Notes under the pieces: model-generated | Seen by the model: only the letters and a program-made list of their open reading frames with translations | What the model was told of the DNA's origin: nothing | Databases searched by the model: none | Made by a program: the position numbers and the translations under genes | Shown: in pieces, positions 45,147 through 56,434 of the stretch | Position numbering within the stretch: position 1 is the stretch's first letter | How the letters are laid out: every line of letters begins with the position of its first letter | Assembly (NCBI GenBank): GCA_012845835.1 | Contig: JABAKD010000023.1 | Location: 27,011,972-27,075,971 of the forward strand | Source of the DNA: Undaria pinnatifida | Taxonomy: Eukaryota; Sar; Phaeophyceae; Laminariales; Alariaceae | Length of the DNA stretch: 64,000 bases | Reading direction: 5' to 3'

Positions 45147-45473
45147 TGTGGACAGTGGAGCACCAGAGAGTGTGTAGTGTTGGTGGTAAGATACGACAGC
45201 TGATCTTCGTGGTGGCGATTGATTGCTGAGGATCTGATGTGGAGTGTGAACTTTATTTAGATCTGAAGACAGTAGGGGTTTCTATTTATCCTCTTCTGGT
45301 TTCTGGTATGGGGATTGGAGGATGAAGTTTAGATCGCTTGTTTTGTTATGTTCTGGAGCTAATACAACAACTTATCTCTCGTTTAGCACCTAAATGGTGC
45401 TGACCAGCCCCCCTTTCGCCAAGGGGGAACGGCCTCTGGTCAATAGGCCCTGCCCTACCTAGGCGTGTCTATA
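45147..45473 (+). repeat. 5' LTR of element B
   Basis: 327 bp. Inverted termini TGTGGACA and TGTCTATA pair as an imperfect 8-bp inverted repeat. Confidence 0.9.
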
Positions 45474-47952
45474 ATATCGATAGTTCAGGTTGCACACACC
45501 GACGTTATTCAGGGATTTTTTTCTGGTACGATTTCGACAGCAGCAAGCAAGTGTGGATTGGGCCGCGTTTCGGCAGGAAGCCATCTGACCCGATGAGGGC
45601 GGTGTCTATATGCTGCCTGAGGATTCCGAATGAGGTCTGCTGTGTTTGTACGAGGGGCCGCTAGAGGCGATGTTCCAGCATCGCACCCAGCGTGGAGGAG
45701 CTGCAGCAGCAGGCGCCACATCTATTGACGAGGTTCGAATCGGGTTGATTGACTTGGTTCTGTGAAATCTCGCGGTATAGGCACGATTTAATCCGCTGGA
45801 GGTTCATCTTGGGCAGCGCAGACACACCCGCCGATCACGAGGGCTCAAGGCTTTCGGGGGGCATACTGGCGAGATGAACACACAGAAATGCGGTGGTTCA
45901 GCGGTGCCGACTGAGGGCTGTCGCGTCCCGCGTCCAAAGGGGGAAGGCGCGGCATCACGTGCGAGGCGTGTGATTGTGATAAACGCGGCGAGATGCTTCA
46001 ATCTCCCCTGCTGGGCTTCTAGATCGTCGCGAGGATGTCCACTTCGGGCGGCGGAACGAGGAATAAGGAGAGCACACATGTTGTGTACAGCCGTTCGAGA
46101 CGGCAGTTTGCGATGTGCACTTTAGGAAAGGAGGAGCTGGAGTGCCGCCAACAGGGGGTGGCTGAGAACTCAAATGCTTCCAGGCGCTGAGTATGGCTCT
46201 TGTTTTGCGAAGGCTGTGTTCTGATTTGGCCTTCACCATCGAGCCCGCGCAAGTATTGCTTTCAATGTGTATGTTTGATTTGTTTTTTTGAAGATACTGC
46301 TGCCCTTTTTGTCGCGTGCTTTGTTTTGTGGTATATTTGAGCTCTTAATAGGGGCAAGTAAGCTTCGTGCTTTGCTTGTCAAAATTATACCCCGTCTTGG
46401 TTTGTGTCGTGCTGGTTGCCTATACAGCAGTATGCGGCATAGTACACCGCGTGCTTCGCGGCTGGTGTCAATCTGGTTCGAGTGCTTGTGTGTAGCAGAA
46501 TAATTTTGTCGCGGAAGATAATGCATTATGCTGCAAGTACATGCTGCATGCCTCTGTACAAAGTCTCGTCGTAGCTGCTGAAGGTTCATTGAAAAAGGGG
46601 GGTTTTAAATGGGTGGTGCATGCCGATGGCCTCTGCACGAGAACAAATATGTTCACGTATTGCCGCAAAGAACCTGGTATTTGATTTTCCGCTGCATATG
46701 GACGAGTCAGCCTGAAGGAGCTCGGGTTCCCAACCGTATGAACCCGTATTTTGCGTTCGAAGATTTATACACACATGTACATTAGCATGTCGTTTTCACC
46801 CATAGGTTGAAGCGAGCGCGTGGGGTTTCGTGGCGCGTCCGTAAAACTGATGCAAAACCTATATTGCCGTGCGCGCGTTGTTTTGAGCGTTTTTCCACAC
46901 ACATTGAGTGCAGAGAGATGTATGCATGGAGTGTGCTCAGCACCGTGCGAGAAAATAAAACGGATCGTTCAGTGCGTTTGACGGATTAACGTGTTTCATA
47001 GACAAACTTGGGTTGTTTCAGATGAACAGAGAGGATCAGTATGAAAGTCTATCGCGCTGTGTCCATTCTGATGTATTCCCAGTGAAGAATTAAGGAACCT
47101 TTTCAGTTGAAGGAAACTGCTTAGGGGCCAACCGATTAGCAGCTGAACCCGATGTTTAAGTTTGCTGTACAGTGGTATACATGTGCTTGTTGTGTGTGCG
47201 AGAAGTAGATTCTTGTGTCTTCCGTGCATTTGTGTATTGGTCACTTTTGTAGGGTCATTTGTGCTGTCTGTTTCTGGGCGCATGAGACGATTGTCTTGTT
47301 CTGTCGTAGTACAATGATTGTGCTCATGTATTGCTGCTGGTTTTCATCTCCAAATAAGCGAGGCTTGTTGAATGCGTGATGGATGTTCGTGTTATGTCAG
47401 TGAAATGCATATAAGGGCAAAGCTGCGGCAGTAATGTGGTATCATGCTTTGATTTCTCTGCGGATTTCGCGTGACTTCAGCGAAGATCGTCTTGGAATGT
47501 TTTTACGGTATTCATCTGCTGAGTGCATGAGTTTGTGGTATAATTGTTGATGAAAGCGGATGATATTATTTGTCTAGTCGTAAAGGGTTCTTACGATGTT
47601 TATATTTTGGTCAGCGGGTTTTTATAGAGGTTTCCGTTTGGCTTGCTACTTGTACAAGCGTGTTTTTTCGAGTTTGCATGTGAAAACGTACACGAATTTA
47701 TGTAGTATTTATTGATATTGCCATATTTTAATGCATGGTCTGTGCCTGGTGATCATGTGTGAATGTTCTTGTGAAGTATTGTAATGTTTCATGACTCGTA
47801 ATAATTGGGTATGGTATCTAGATTGATGTGGTCTTTTATCAGTTAAAAACGACATGTATGTTTTCTTTTATGTTGTTTGTGTAGCTGGTGCTCACTTTTG
47901 ATCAAAGCTTGTTCATGAACTACTTCGAGTAGGAACGCGCTTTGGGGGGCAT

Positions 47953-48281
47953 TGTGGACAGTGGAGCACCAGAGAGTGTGTAGTGTCGGTGGTAAGATAC
48001 GACAGCTGATCTTCGTGGTGGTGATCAATTGCTGAGGATATGATGTTGAGTGTGAACGTTTTTCAGATCTTAAGACAGTAGGGGTTTCTATTTATCCTCT
48101 TCTGGTTTCTGGTATGGGGATTCAAGGATGAAGTTCAGATCGCTTGTTTTGTTGTGTTCTGGAGCTAATACAACAACTTATCTTTCTCGTTTAGCACCTA
48201 AATGGTGCTGACCAGCCCCCCTTTCGCCAAGGGGGGACAGCTTCTGGTCAATAGACCCTGCCTGGCCTAGGAGTGTCTATA
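47953..48281 (+). repeat. 3' LTR of element B
   Basis: 329 bp. Similar throughout to 45,147-45,473, with scattered differences. Confidence 0.9.
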
Positions 48282-49368
48282 GGGGCACGGTTGTAGCGTT
48301 GTCTGTTCTTTGTTGTCTACACATGGCTGGGTGTGCTCGTGGGGGGAACAAACAGAAATGGACTTGATCGGAAGTGTAATGGTAAGTACCGTTGATGCTA
48401 CAGTCTTAAATCCTACCGGGCCTAATACTTTCGTCCATACTGGCGATGCCACCCGCAACAGCAAAAGACACGTCGTCGATTACAGATACGAAGCAGCCCC
48501 CGAAAAAATATCTAACCGCAGCAGTACGGCGCAGATGCATGTGCCACACACGCACGGTGTTGCCTGCTGGTGCTGCTGGGCGGCAGTTTTTTTGGTGTCG
48601 TGCTCTCTGCGTGTTGGCTGTGCTCATGACCGTTCATGAAGGGACCAAAAACCGACCGAATGTTACCTGGTACGTGCGCATGATGCGCACATTTTTTTTG
48701 TTTGCTTAGAAACCTTACGTACGTAAAGTAAGACCTCTCCACGCGGATAGGAGGTGCGGATGTTGCGGAACCCCGGGGATATGTCTCATCCATGCTCACG
48801 GTCAATTAACTTTGAAGCGCTTGCCACGCGCGACACACAGCACGGATCGCGCCCAAACCTCGACGGCAGTGACCGCAGGGTCCGAATTGTGTCCACCAAC
48901 TTTGGCGTTTCGGATAACGGTGCGAGCACGAAGAGATATTTCCGACAACAGAGGCAACAAAAGCAATAGTACGTCCACGGGTATCACTTTTTGTGCCAAG
49001 CCATTATGACCTTTTTAAATCGGTACCTGGATTTTTTTAATCGTAGCCCTCACGTATCGCATTTTTTGTACCTCCGGCGGCCCTACGAGCAACCCGCTTT
49101 TCTGCCCTTTCACGTTTCGCGCAACAGACGCGGGAGCTCTTATTATTGCCCTGCTACTTGATGAGACGGCTTATTTTTGTAACACAACGAACGTTGGCTA
49201 CTCGACGACGTAATATCGTGCTGACTCGGCAACCCTGTCGCCTACTTGCTTGCGTTGTTGCGTTCTGACCGGCACGCATGAAACGTGATTGGCTGCTATG
49301 TGCAGGGCTGATTCCCCTGCCGCTGTGCCGTACTTGCGGTACACGTTTGGTGACAAATGTATTAGAAG

Positions 49369-49425
49369 GGCTGCGCTCCGCGGGCGGCCCACGCCGCCCG
49401 CTACGCTCGCTCAAGGAGAAATACA
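49369..49425 (+). repeat. GC-rich hairpin of family C
   Basis: GGGCTGCGCTCCGCGGGCGG, CCCACGCCGCCCGC then TACGCTCGCTC: stem GCGGGCGGC..GCCGCCCGC. The same hairpin is at 50,930-50,985, 55,725-55,775 and, inverted, at 42,200-42,255. Confidence 0.8.
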
Positions 49426-49939
49426 ACTGAATGTGAAGGGGGCGAGACGAGGTCCGTGATTTGGTGCAACCAGCGAGTTGATAATGCCAAGCGCTGCTTG
49501 TGCAGAGCTGGTTGGCCTGTGGTGTGCTGGGTGCTTGTTGGCTATGGCACGTTCTGACCGACAGTACGGGTGTAATTTGTGGGCAAAAAGCATGGCCGAG
49601 AGAGGGCTATCAAGTGAAGCAAGCAAAAAGACGTGTAGTCTATACACCTACATATCGGCACCTGTTACCTGGTACTACGTCGCATGATGCCTGGTACTGT
49701 ATGTTGTATGTTGGAAAGAAAGCACAGCGCAGCAGGGCACAGCACCGCACCGCAGGGCAGGGCAAAGGGCACGGCAACGAACGGCACTGCGCTGCTGAGC
49801 GATAGCTGGGCAGAACTGAGCTGGCAGTTCATTTTTGTTATTCAGCAATGTGCTGTAGTAGTTAGTACCAACAAACCTGGTGGTGTATTAATAGTAGTAC
49901 CGGTACCTGGTATGATATGATACCTCGAATGATACCTGG

Positions 49940-50460
49940 CACGTAGGAAAGAGTAAGTACATCGAAGCACGCAGCACGGCACAGCTAGGTATAGCACAAT
50001 ACCGCACCGCAGGGCACGGCACGGCAACGCACGGCACTGCACAGCACTGCGCTGCTGAGCTGGCGCTGCGGTGCGCTGCTGAGCTGAGTGAGCTGATCAC
50101 CCGAGCTGCTCAGCTTAGCATGACCTTCGTGCATCTGAAAATTAGTTCTGAATGATTCCTGGCATGTACGAAAAAATACAGCAGAGCAGCAAGGCACAGC
50201 ACGGCGCAGCACGGCGCAGCATCGTTCAGTACCGAACCGCACGGCTGTGCGTTGCTGAGCTTTCGTTGCGGTGCGCTGCTCAGCTGAGCTGAGCTGAGCT
50301 GAGCTGATGAGCCAAGCTGAGCTCCGCCGGGACCTGGTTTGATTATACTGTACGCACGAAAGAGTAAGTACAGAAAAGCACGCAGCACGGCACAGCACGG
50401 CACGGCACGGCGCTGCGCTGCTGAGCAAGCGCTGCGGCGCGCCGCTAAGGGGAGCTGAGC
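49940..50460 (+). repeat. Degenerate GCACGGCACAGCA / GAGCTGAGCT array
   Basis: Blocks of GCACGGCACRGCAC alternate with runs of GCTGAGCTGAGCT and short unique spacers (for example GAAAGAGTAAGTAC twice). Open frames here are pure repeat. Confidence 0.8.
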
Positions 50461-50925
50461 TGATGATGAGCCAAGCTAATGTCAGCTAGGGCTTGGTATG
50501 GTGAAACTTGGTATGATGAAACTTGGTGCAACTACGAAAAAACGGTGAAGGAAGAAATCAAAGAAAAGCTGGACCGTTTCGTAAGTAATGAAAGGGGGCG
50601 GTGTATCAAGTGGGCAGTCTTGAGAGAGCAGGGTTACACCAATCGAGCCCTCTCAGAAAAAAAGACAAAAACAAGTAGTTCTACAAGGTTTTCCTCCGGG
50701 AAGTGCGTAGGGGAGTGGTGCTAGGTTATCACTACCGGACGCATTTAGGCCAATTTGTACATGAAGAAATACTTAATCGGAGAAAATAACGATTTTGCAG
50801 GACCTGCGTGTACTCTGTAGTAGTTTTTGCACTTATTATGGTACTCGATAGATGTGCCCATGGCCGATCTGTTGCTAAGAAAACACTCAACATGCAACAT
50901 TTTTATACCGTATCTATTATATGTA
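50461..50925. other. Unassigned
   Basis: Plus frame 50,479-50,724 is Lys/Glu-rich and has no motif. TCCTCCGGGAAGTGCGTAGG at 50,691 is shared with 43,870. Confidence 0.4.
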
Positions 50926-50929
50926 CTAG

Positions 50930-51480
50930 GGCTCCGCTCCGCGGGCGGCTGACGCCGCCCGCTTCGCTCCCGCAAGAAAAAATGCAACTAAAGCATGTAA
51001 AGGAGGCAGAAAGAAGAGGCCCATGATTTGGTGCGAACAGCGAATCGATAAGTCTAAGCGCTGTTTGTGCAGAGATAATTGCCCTGTGCTGTGCTCTGTG
51101 CTTGTCGGCGGTGTCACGTTCTGATCGGCAGTACGGGAGTGATTTCCGTGGGGGATATACATGGGGACCGAGAGAGATCAACTGAAGAAAAAGCAAAAAG
51201 GCGAGTACACAACACGCAAATACCTGGACCTGGTACCTGGTACTTCGTTTCATACCTGGTACTGCTGCTGTATTTTCGAAAGAAAGCACAGCGCAGCACA
51301 AAACAACACTGAAGCGCAGGGCAAGGCGCGGCACCGCACGGCACCGCACGGCGCTGCGCTGCGCTGCTAAGCTTTATATAGCTGGGCGTAGCTGGGCGGG
51401 CATTGTGATTGCACAACGTCGTACCCTGTATGCACAAACCTGGTGGAGTATTACCGGTACGTGGATTGAAATTTTGGGAA
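50930..51480 (+). repeat. Repeat family C copy
   Basis: Hairpin GCTCCGCTCCGCGGGCGGCT, then AGGCCCATGATTTGGTGCGA, CACGTTCTGATCGGCAGTAC, TACCTGGTACTTCGTTTCAT and a GCACGGCACCGCAC array. It is continuous with the family S SINE that follows, as at 41.2 kb. Confidence 0.8.
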
Positions 51481-51488
51481 GAAAAATT

Positions 51489-52035
51489 GAAACCTGAGAA
51501 GCGCTGGAAAGCGCTGTTTCAGACGTCCGCGCCCGCTCAGCCGTCCGGAGAGGAGATTGTCTTAAAGTCGGTGTGGGAAGCAAAACATTTGAGGCCGATC
51601 AGGAAATCGACATTTGTAAGCAGGTACGACAATCCGCTAGACCACAGAGTCATTGTGACTTTGTGGTCTAGTGGATAGACTGTCCGCTTCTGAGCCTGGT
51701 GTGCGTGCGTGCGAATCCCGGTATCATCGGGACAAAAATATATATGGAGAATTATTCACTGAACCACAGAGACTGACTTTGTGGTCTATAGTAAGATAGA
51801 CACTATCCGTTTCTGAGCCTGGTGTCAAATCCCGGTATCATCTGGAAAAAAGAAACGATACTCCTTAAAAAAAGGGTTGATGCTAATAGAATGAATAAAC
51901 GGTGGGAACGGCCTGAGAAGCGCTGTCTCAGGCATCCGAGCCCGCTCAGCCGTCCGGAAACGAAAATGTCTTGAAAGTTTAGTGTAGGAAGCGAAAAAAA
52001 TGGCGGCCGCTCGGGGAAACGATATTTGCAATTAG
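51489..52035 (+). repeat. Tandem tRNA-derived SINE array (family S)
   Basis: Order: body (51,489-51,635), tRNA-like head (51,659-51,730), second head (51,776-51,845), body (51,850-52,030). The first head has GTGGTCTAGTGGATAGACTG, the loop CTTCTGA and GTGCGAATCCCGG. The A box and B box are recognisable, and the loop CTTCTGA corresponds to anticodon UCU (Arg), but the arms do not pair well enough for a working tRNA. Confidence 0.8.
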
Positions 52036-52805
52036 TTCTATATATGATTCCGAGGAGAGTGCCACGCTTCGAAGTCCAGCCTAGGAACCGCCAGGAAGCG
52101 AGAAGGGCCACGTTGGGGGGGGGTAACAGACCCACACCGATGGCGTGGGGATGGAGCTTGGTTGCAGCTCAGAATATAATATACAGAGCACGTATGGATA
52201 AGGAGGGACTGACAAAACAACTCGCCGCAGCATAGCGAGGCCACGCTACTCGCACGTAGTACATGGTGTTTTCTGCTGCTGCTGGGCCTCAGGGTTGTAG
52301 CGTTGTGCTCTCCGCCTATCGTTTGTTGTCTGTCGTCTGTGATCTCTACGAATACAAAAATTGCATCAACACTCGTGTTTTCTCTACGCAAAAACTAACT
52401 CTCCCTATGTAAGGAAATATGTGGACGGTTTCGTATGAAATATAATAAATAGCGGTTATTATATTTTTGCCCAGAGTGCCATGATCAATGAACACACACC
52501 ACAGCAGCAGCAAACAGCAGAGCTGAGGTGTGACCGGGCAACAAATGACAGCTATGACAAAAACAATCTGTCATCTGTGACGTGGGAAAAAAATACCGGG
52601 TATGTGGTACAAAAAACTGCCTCTGTGGAGGTAAATGTAAGGATTGGTTTGTATGTGAAATACTTTTCCAAAGGTCCCTATATTTCCGTCGTAAGTGACG
52701 CGATCGATGAGCGCGGGCACGCAGCAGCAGCACAGCAGAAATATGCGGTATGGTGGGGTGACGAATGACAGGTTCCGAAGAAATACAACTCGACGCAGCA
52801 TAGCG
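52036..52805. other. Mostly unassigned, with a family E fragment
   Basis: 52,255-52,370 resembles 48,285-48,330 (GGTTGTAGCGTTGTG, then GTTTGTTGTCTGTCGTCTGT). The rest has no supported feature. Confidence 0.4.
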
Positions 52806-53228
52806 AGGACACGCGTCCGCCACCAAGCTGCAACACCAGCAAGTAGTAGTTGATTTTCCGTGGCCTCGGGCCCTCGCGGCTGCCAGCAGCAGCGGACTGG
52901 CGGAGGTCATTCAAACTCACAAAGCAGCAGCTGCCTGCAGCACTCGTCCGCGTACGTACGTGCAAGGCCTAAAACCCATTACAGTAGGGGGCCCTTTATA
53001 GTGCCGGGTAGTGTTCTGAGAAAAAACCGGCACTATACCGGGCACCGGTACTATTCAGAATAATCCCTCAATAGTGCCGCACCGGCACTATTTAGGAACT
53101 ATTTGATTTCATGGTGTGGCGCTCACGCTTTGCGAGGCCAACAGAGTACGAAATGGATCGAAAGTACAAGTACGGAGTATGTATTTAATAGTGGACGAAG
53201 CTAAACCTCAGTCCTCGTTGCCCTTCTT

Positions 53229-53670
53229 CGATGTTGCAAGATAAATAGACAGAACAGAAAAAGAGACACGGCAGGAAGCGCACCGCAAAAAAACAAACAA
53301 CCATGTACTGTACCCCCGCCCTCACTACGTCGCGACAAACACTCTCTCATGTTTGCCTGGCGCACCCGCTTCGATGTTACAAGCAAAAAAACAAAAAAAC
53401 GAACGAACCAAGACAAGCACAACAGGAAGTGCACCGCAAGAGAAAACAGCCATGTACTGTACCCCTCGCCCTCACTACGTCGCAATAAACTCTCTCATGT
53501 CTGCCTGGCGCACCCGCTTCGATGTTGCAAGAATTAAAACAAAAAACAAACCCAAGACAAGCACGACAGGAAGCGCACCGCAAAAAAAACAAACAACCAT
53601 GTACTGCACCCCCCACCCTCACTACGTCGCGACAAACTCGCTCATGTCTGCCTGGCGCACCCGCTTAGCG
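53229..53670 (-). repeat. Three tandem ~145-bp copies of the ORF 3' end and its flank
   Basis: Unit starts at about 53,229, 53,373 and 53,521. Each contains ACCATGTACTGTACCCC, CCTCACTACGTCGC and CTCATGTCTGCCTGGCGCAC. On the minus strand each repeats the coding end RVRQADMSEFVAT in decayed form plus downstream sequence. Confidence 0.9.
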
Positions 53671-54218
53671 CAATGCGCTGCGATCATCGCCATCTTTGCT
53701 TTCGTTTGGTAGAACGCCGCGTCTCGGTTGCCACTCTCCTCTGCTGCCGCCGCCAGGACGCTGAAGGGAGACGACAGCTCATCATAAGCCGGGGGAGCAC
53801 GGCGTTCGCGCCCCGTGTTCTCGTCGCCACCGCCCTCCTCCTCTTCGTCCTTCTCCTCGCCGCCGGTAGACACGTGCGTTCCAGCCAGCAGTGCCGCCAT
53901 GTCGTCCACTGTGTCCAGTCGAAGAGCCTTTACCACCTCATCGTCGTCCTCGATGGTAGCCCACCCGTGAATCGCGTTCACCGCTTCCTCCGCGACCGGC
54001 GTTCCGGGTTCGATGTCGAGTTTTGCCAACAGTTCGCTGATCTTGTCTACGATGCGGGATCCCTGCTGCTGCGCGTCGCTCACGCTCGTGCTCAACGTGT
54101 TGACAGTCTCCTTGAGAGCCTTCAAGTCAGGCTCGGCGACATGGAACCGGGTCTTTCCGTGTTGTTTGGTGTGTATGCGTAGTGAACCGGCACTATTGCG
54201 GGGCGCCGTGGTGCCCAA
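53622..54218 (-). CDS. 198-residue ORF of the pogo-like element, possible transposase C-terminal remnant
   Basis: Uninterrupted minus-strand frame from ATG at 54,218 to a stop at 53,622. The N-terminal ~25 residues come from the subterminal repeat. Residues ~28-70 are a predicted coiled helix (LKALKETVNTLSTSVSDAQQ). Next is GWATIEDDDEVVKAL (~85-100), an acidic run (EEKDEEEEGGGDE), PPAYDELSS, and a C-terminal helix ending KRVRQADMSEFVAT. An acidic DDD segment, a linker and a final RQ-x-x-(M/L)-x-x-F peptide resemble the tail of pogo/Tigger transposases after the DDE domain. This likeness is weak and partly by context. A captured host fragment is the alternative. No DDE or CENP-B-type helix-turn-helix is present. 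Confidence 0.5.
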   Translation of the reverse strand: MGTTAPRNSAGSLRIHTKQHGKTRFHVAEPDLKALKETVNTLSTSVSDAQQQGSRIVDKISELLAKLDIEPGTPVAEEAVNAIHGWATIEDDDEVVKALRLDTVDDMAALLAGTHVSTGGEEKDEEEEGGGDENTGRERRAPPAYDELSSPFSVLAAAAEESGNRDAAFYQTKAKMAMIAAHCAKRVRQADMSEFVAT

Positions 54219-56160
54219 CCGGCACTATAGCGGGGCCTCCCTCAACAGTGCCGGACCGGCACTATTGAGGGCGCTGTCTGTGTCCAGAGATTTTACCGGC
54301 ACTATACCGGGCACCGGCATTATAGAGGCCCCCCTACTGTATGTGATCAAGCATTATTCCGAACCCTCGCCTGATCCACGAGACACAGCAGGTTGTATGT
54401 TTGCTTGCGTATATCCTCACTCCACAGAAGTACCACCACCACCACCACCAGACTGCAGCGCCAGCAAGCTACATACTATTCTCCGCGGTCCCGGGCCTTT
54501 GCACCTGCTGCGGTAACGGGCAACCGCTGCAGGCCGAGTACAATCGAAGCCACACAGGAGCGTTTTTCTTGAAAATACGAAACCCATTCTGAAACCAAAT
54601 TATGACGAACTCTTCCCCGGGCAAACATGCCTACAAAAATGTTCCTTGGGCATGGGATCGGAGCCGAACCAAGCGTATCTGTTTGCTGCTTTCGTACTGC
54701 TGTACTGGTATTGTAGTACACGTTTCTTGGGTTGTTTCGCGGGGGACGGGTTGGTCGGTGGGTGGGTGGGTACATGACTGGGTGGGTTCCCATGTGTGGG
54801 TGCTTTCGTGCCAGTGGGAAGTGGCCCTTCTCTTTTTTTTTCTTTGGTATTTTTATTTTCTCCGCAGTACCAGCCTGGCCTGGCGCGGCTCGAGCACGAA
54901 CCAATGCATCTGTTTGCTGCAGCCACAGCAGCAGTACATCACTAGTAGATATGCCACACGCGCATGATGTTGCCTGTTGCTGCTTGTGCTGGTGGGCGCG
55001 GTTGTATCGTAGCGTTGTTTGTGTTTTGTGTATGCTCGCTGTTGTTTCTATATGGCTGGGTGTGCTCGGGGCCAAAGCACAAATTGATATGATCAGAGTA
55101 AAATAATAATAAGGAACGTTAAGGTAATTATCGTAAATCCGAACGGTCTTAATATCTCCGTCCAGAATGGCAAACAGCGTGGATCTGATGCCGCACCCCG
55201 CAGCAAAAGAGAGAAAAGATGTGGAGTACACGTTGCGGACCCCGAAAACAACAACTACGTAGCCACAACAAAGCGGCGCAGATGGATGTACCACACACGC
55301 ACGGTGTTGCCTGCTGGTGCTGCTGGGCGGCAGTTTTGGCTGTGCTCATGGCAATATTGATGAGAGGGCAAAAATCAGACCCAACATCGCCTGGTACGCA
55401 CACACGTGCATTTTTTTTCGGTTTACATCAAAATCTTACGCACGTACAGTAAGGCCTCTCACGCAGATAGGTGATGCGGAAACCCCGGAGATAGGGGATG
55501 CGGAAACCCGGAGATTTGTCTAGAACATTCCCGCGGGCAAAAAGTTAAAAAGGGCTTGCCACGCGCGACACACCACATGAATCGCGCCCAAACTTCGACG
55601 ACAGTGACGGCAGGGCCCGAAAATTGTGTCCACCCCTTGTGGCGTTTCGGATGAAGGTGCGAGCGTAAAGAGATTTGCCCGAAAACAGACGGGAAAATGG
55701 CAATCATAACTACATGTGTACCAGGGCTCCGCTCCGCGGGCGGCTAACGCCTACCGCTACGCTTGCGCAAGGAAGAACACAAGATAATGTGAATGCGGTA
55801 GAAACAAGAGGCCCATGATTTGGTCATCTAGCGATTCAATAATGCCAACAGCTACTTGCGCAGAGCTGATTGCCTTGTGCTGTGCTGTGTGCTCATTGGC
55901 GATGTCACGTTCTGATCGCCAGTACCGGTGTAATTTGCGGGACAAAAGTGGGATCTAGAGAGGACAATCAAGTGAAGAAAGCAAAGGACGAATGTACACA
56001 CGTACATACCAGTCGGTCCCTGGTATCGCATGGGACCTTGTACTGCTGTATGCTCGAAAAAAACACTGCGCAGCACGGCACAGCACCGCACCGCACCGCA
56101 CCACGGGGCAAGGCACGACACCGCACGACGCTGCGCTGGTGAGCCATGGCTGGGCTGAGC

Positions 56161-56434
56161 TGAGCTGCTAGTGCATTATGTGTGATCCAACTATATATTA
56201 CCTGGTATGTCCAAAGGGGGAGAGCTCCGCCAGCGGCCTGGTGAGGGCCGCCGACGAATCTTATTCCCGTAGGTAACAGTTTATTACAGTAGTAAACAGC
56301 AGTAAACGGCAGTTTCGATGCCAAGGGCCCGTTTCGAACGTTCGACGAATCCCCGCTGGAAGGAAGAGTATGAGGCGCACGACAGGTTCGACGCCTGGCC
56401 GGGGCTCGGCTGGTGGATATCGTTACTCTGTTTT
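56161..56434. other. Unassigned
   Basis: GTAACAGTTTATTACAGTAG followed by repeated CAGTAAAC (56,272-56,315). No gene. Confidence 0.4.

Larger units (their letters stand above)
45147..48281 (+). mobile_element. Non-coding LTR retrotransposon B (relative of A, inverted)
   Basis: The LTRs at 45,147-45,473 and 47,953-48,281 begin TGTGGACA and end TGTCTATA. The target duplication GGGG lies at 45,143-45,146 and 48,282-48,285, inside the long repeat whose uninterrupted version is at about 54,985-55,005. A purine tract TTTGGGGGGCAT directly precedes the right LTR, which fits plus orientation. The interior is the reverse complement of element A's, without the 425-bp insert. No gag-pol motifs. The two LTRs of B share blocks such as CAGTAGGGGTTTCTATTTATC. 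Confidence 0.9.
44185..49810 (+). repeat. Long repeat (family E+C), copy 1, split by LTR element B
   Basis: Matches 52,810-56,160 in order: GGCTGCCAGCGCCAGCGGAC (44,572), CCCTCGCCTGATCCACGAGA (44,699), CACAGCAGCAGTACATCACT (45,079), then after element B GGTTGTAGCGTTG (48,289), CACACGCACGGTGTTGCCTG (48,547), CTTGCCACGCGCGACACA (48,820) and the family C hairpin (49,369). Copy 2 lacks element B and so defines the empty site. No conserved reading frame joins the two copies. Confidence 0.85.
52982..54339 (-). mobile_element. pogo/Tigger-like (Tc1/mariner) DNA transposon, non-autonomous
   Basis: The left end CAGTAGGGGGCCCTTTATAG and the right end, reverse complemented, CAGTAGGGGGGCCTCTATAA are TIRs. 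The dinucleotide TA lies outside each (52,980-52,981 and 54,340-54,341). CAGTAGxxCCTCTATAA ends and a TA target are established features of pogo/Tigger elements. CGGCACTAT units are repeated inside both ends (53,020-53,095 and 54,185-54,320). One minus-strand ORF is present (53,622-54,218), and a triplicated segment lies next to it. The DDE catalytic domain is absent. Confidence 0.85.
52810..56160 (+). repeat. Long repeat (family E+C), copy 2, split by a pogo-like element
   Basis: Copy 2 of 44,460-49,810. The uninterrupted junction in copy 1 (44,645-44,705) shows where the DNA transposon 52,982-54,339 entered. Downstream blocks include CACAGCAGCAGTACATCACT (54,924), CGCACGGTGTTGCCTGCTGG (55,298) and the family C hairpin at 55,725. 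A 272-codon minus frame at 54,476-55,294 has no counterpart in copy 1. Confidence 0.85.

Noticed and set aside
51659..51730. Functional tRNA-Arg gene
   Set aside because: Boxes and loop are recognisable, but the arms do not pair properly and the same sequence recurs as part of a dispersed repeat.
54476..55294. 272-codon minus-strand frame
   Set aside because: It lies in the long repeat, and the paralogous copy at 44.7-48.7 kb does not keep the frame.
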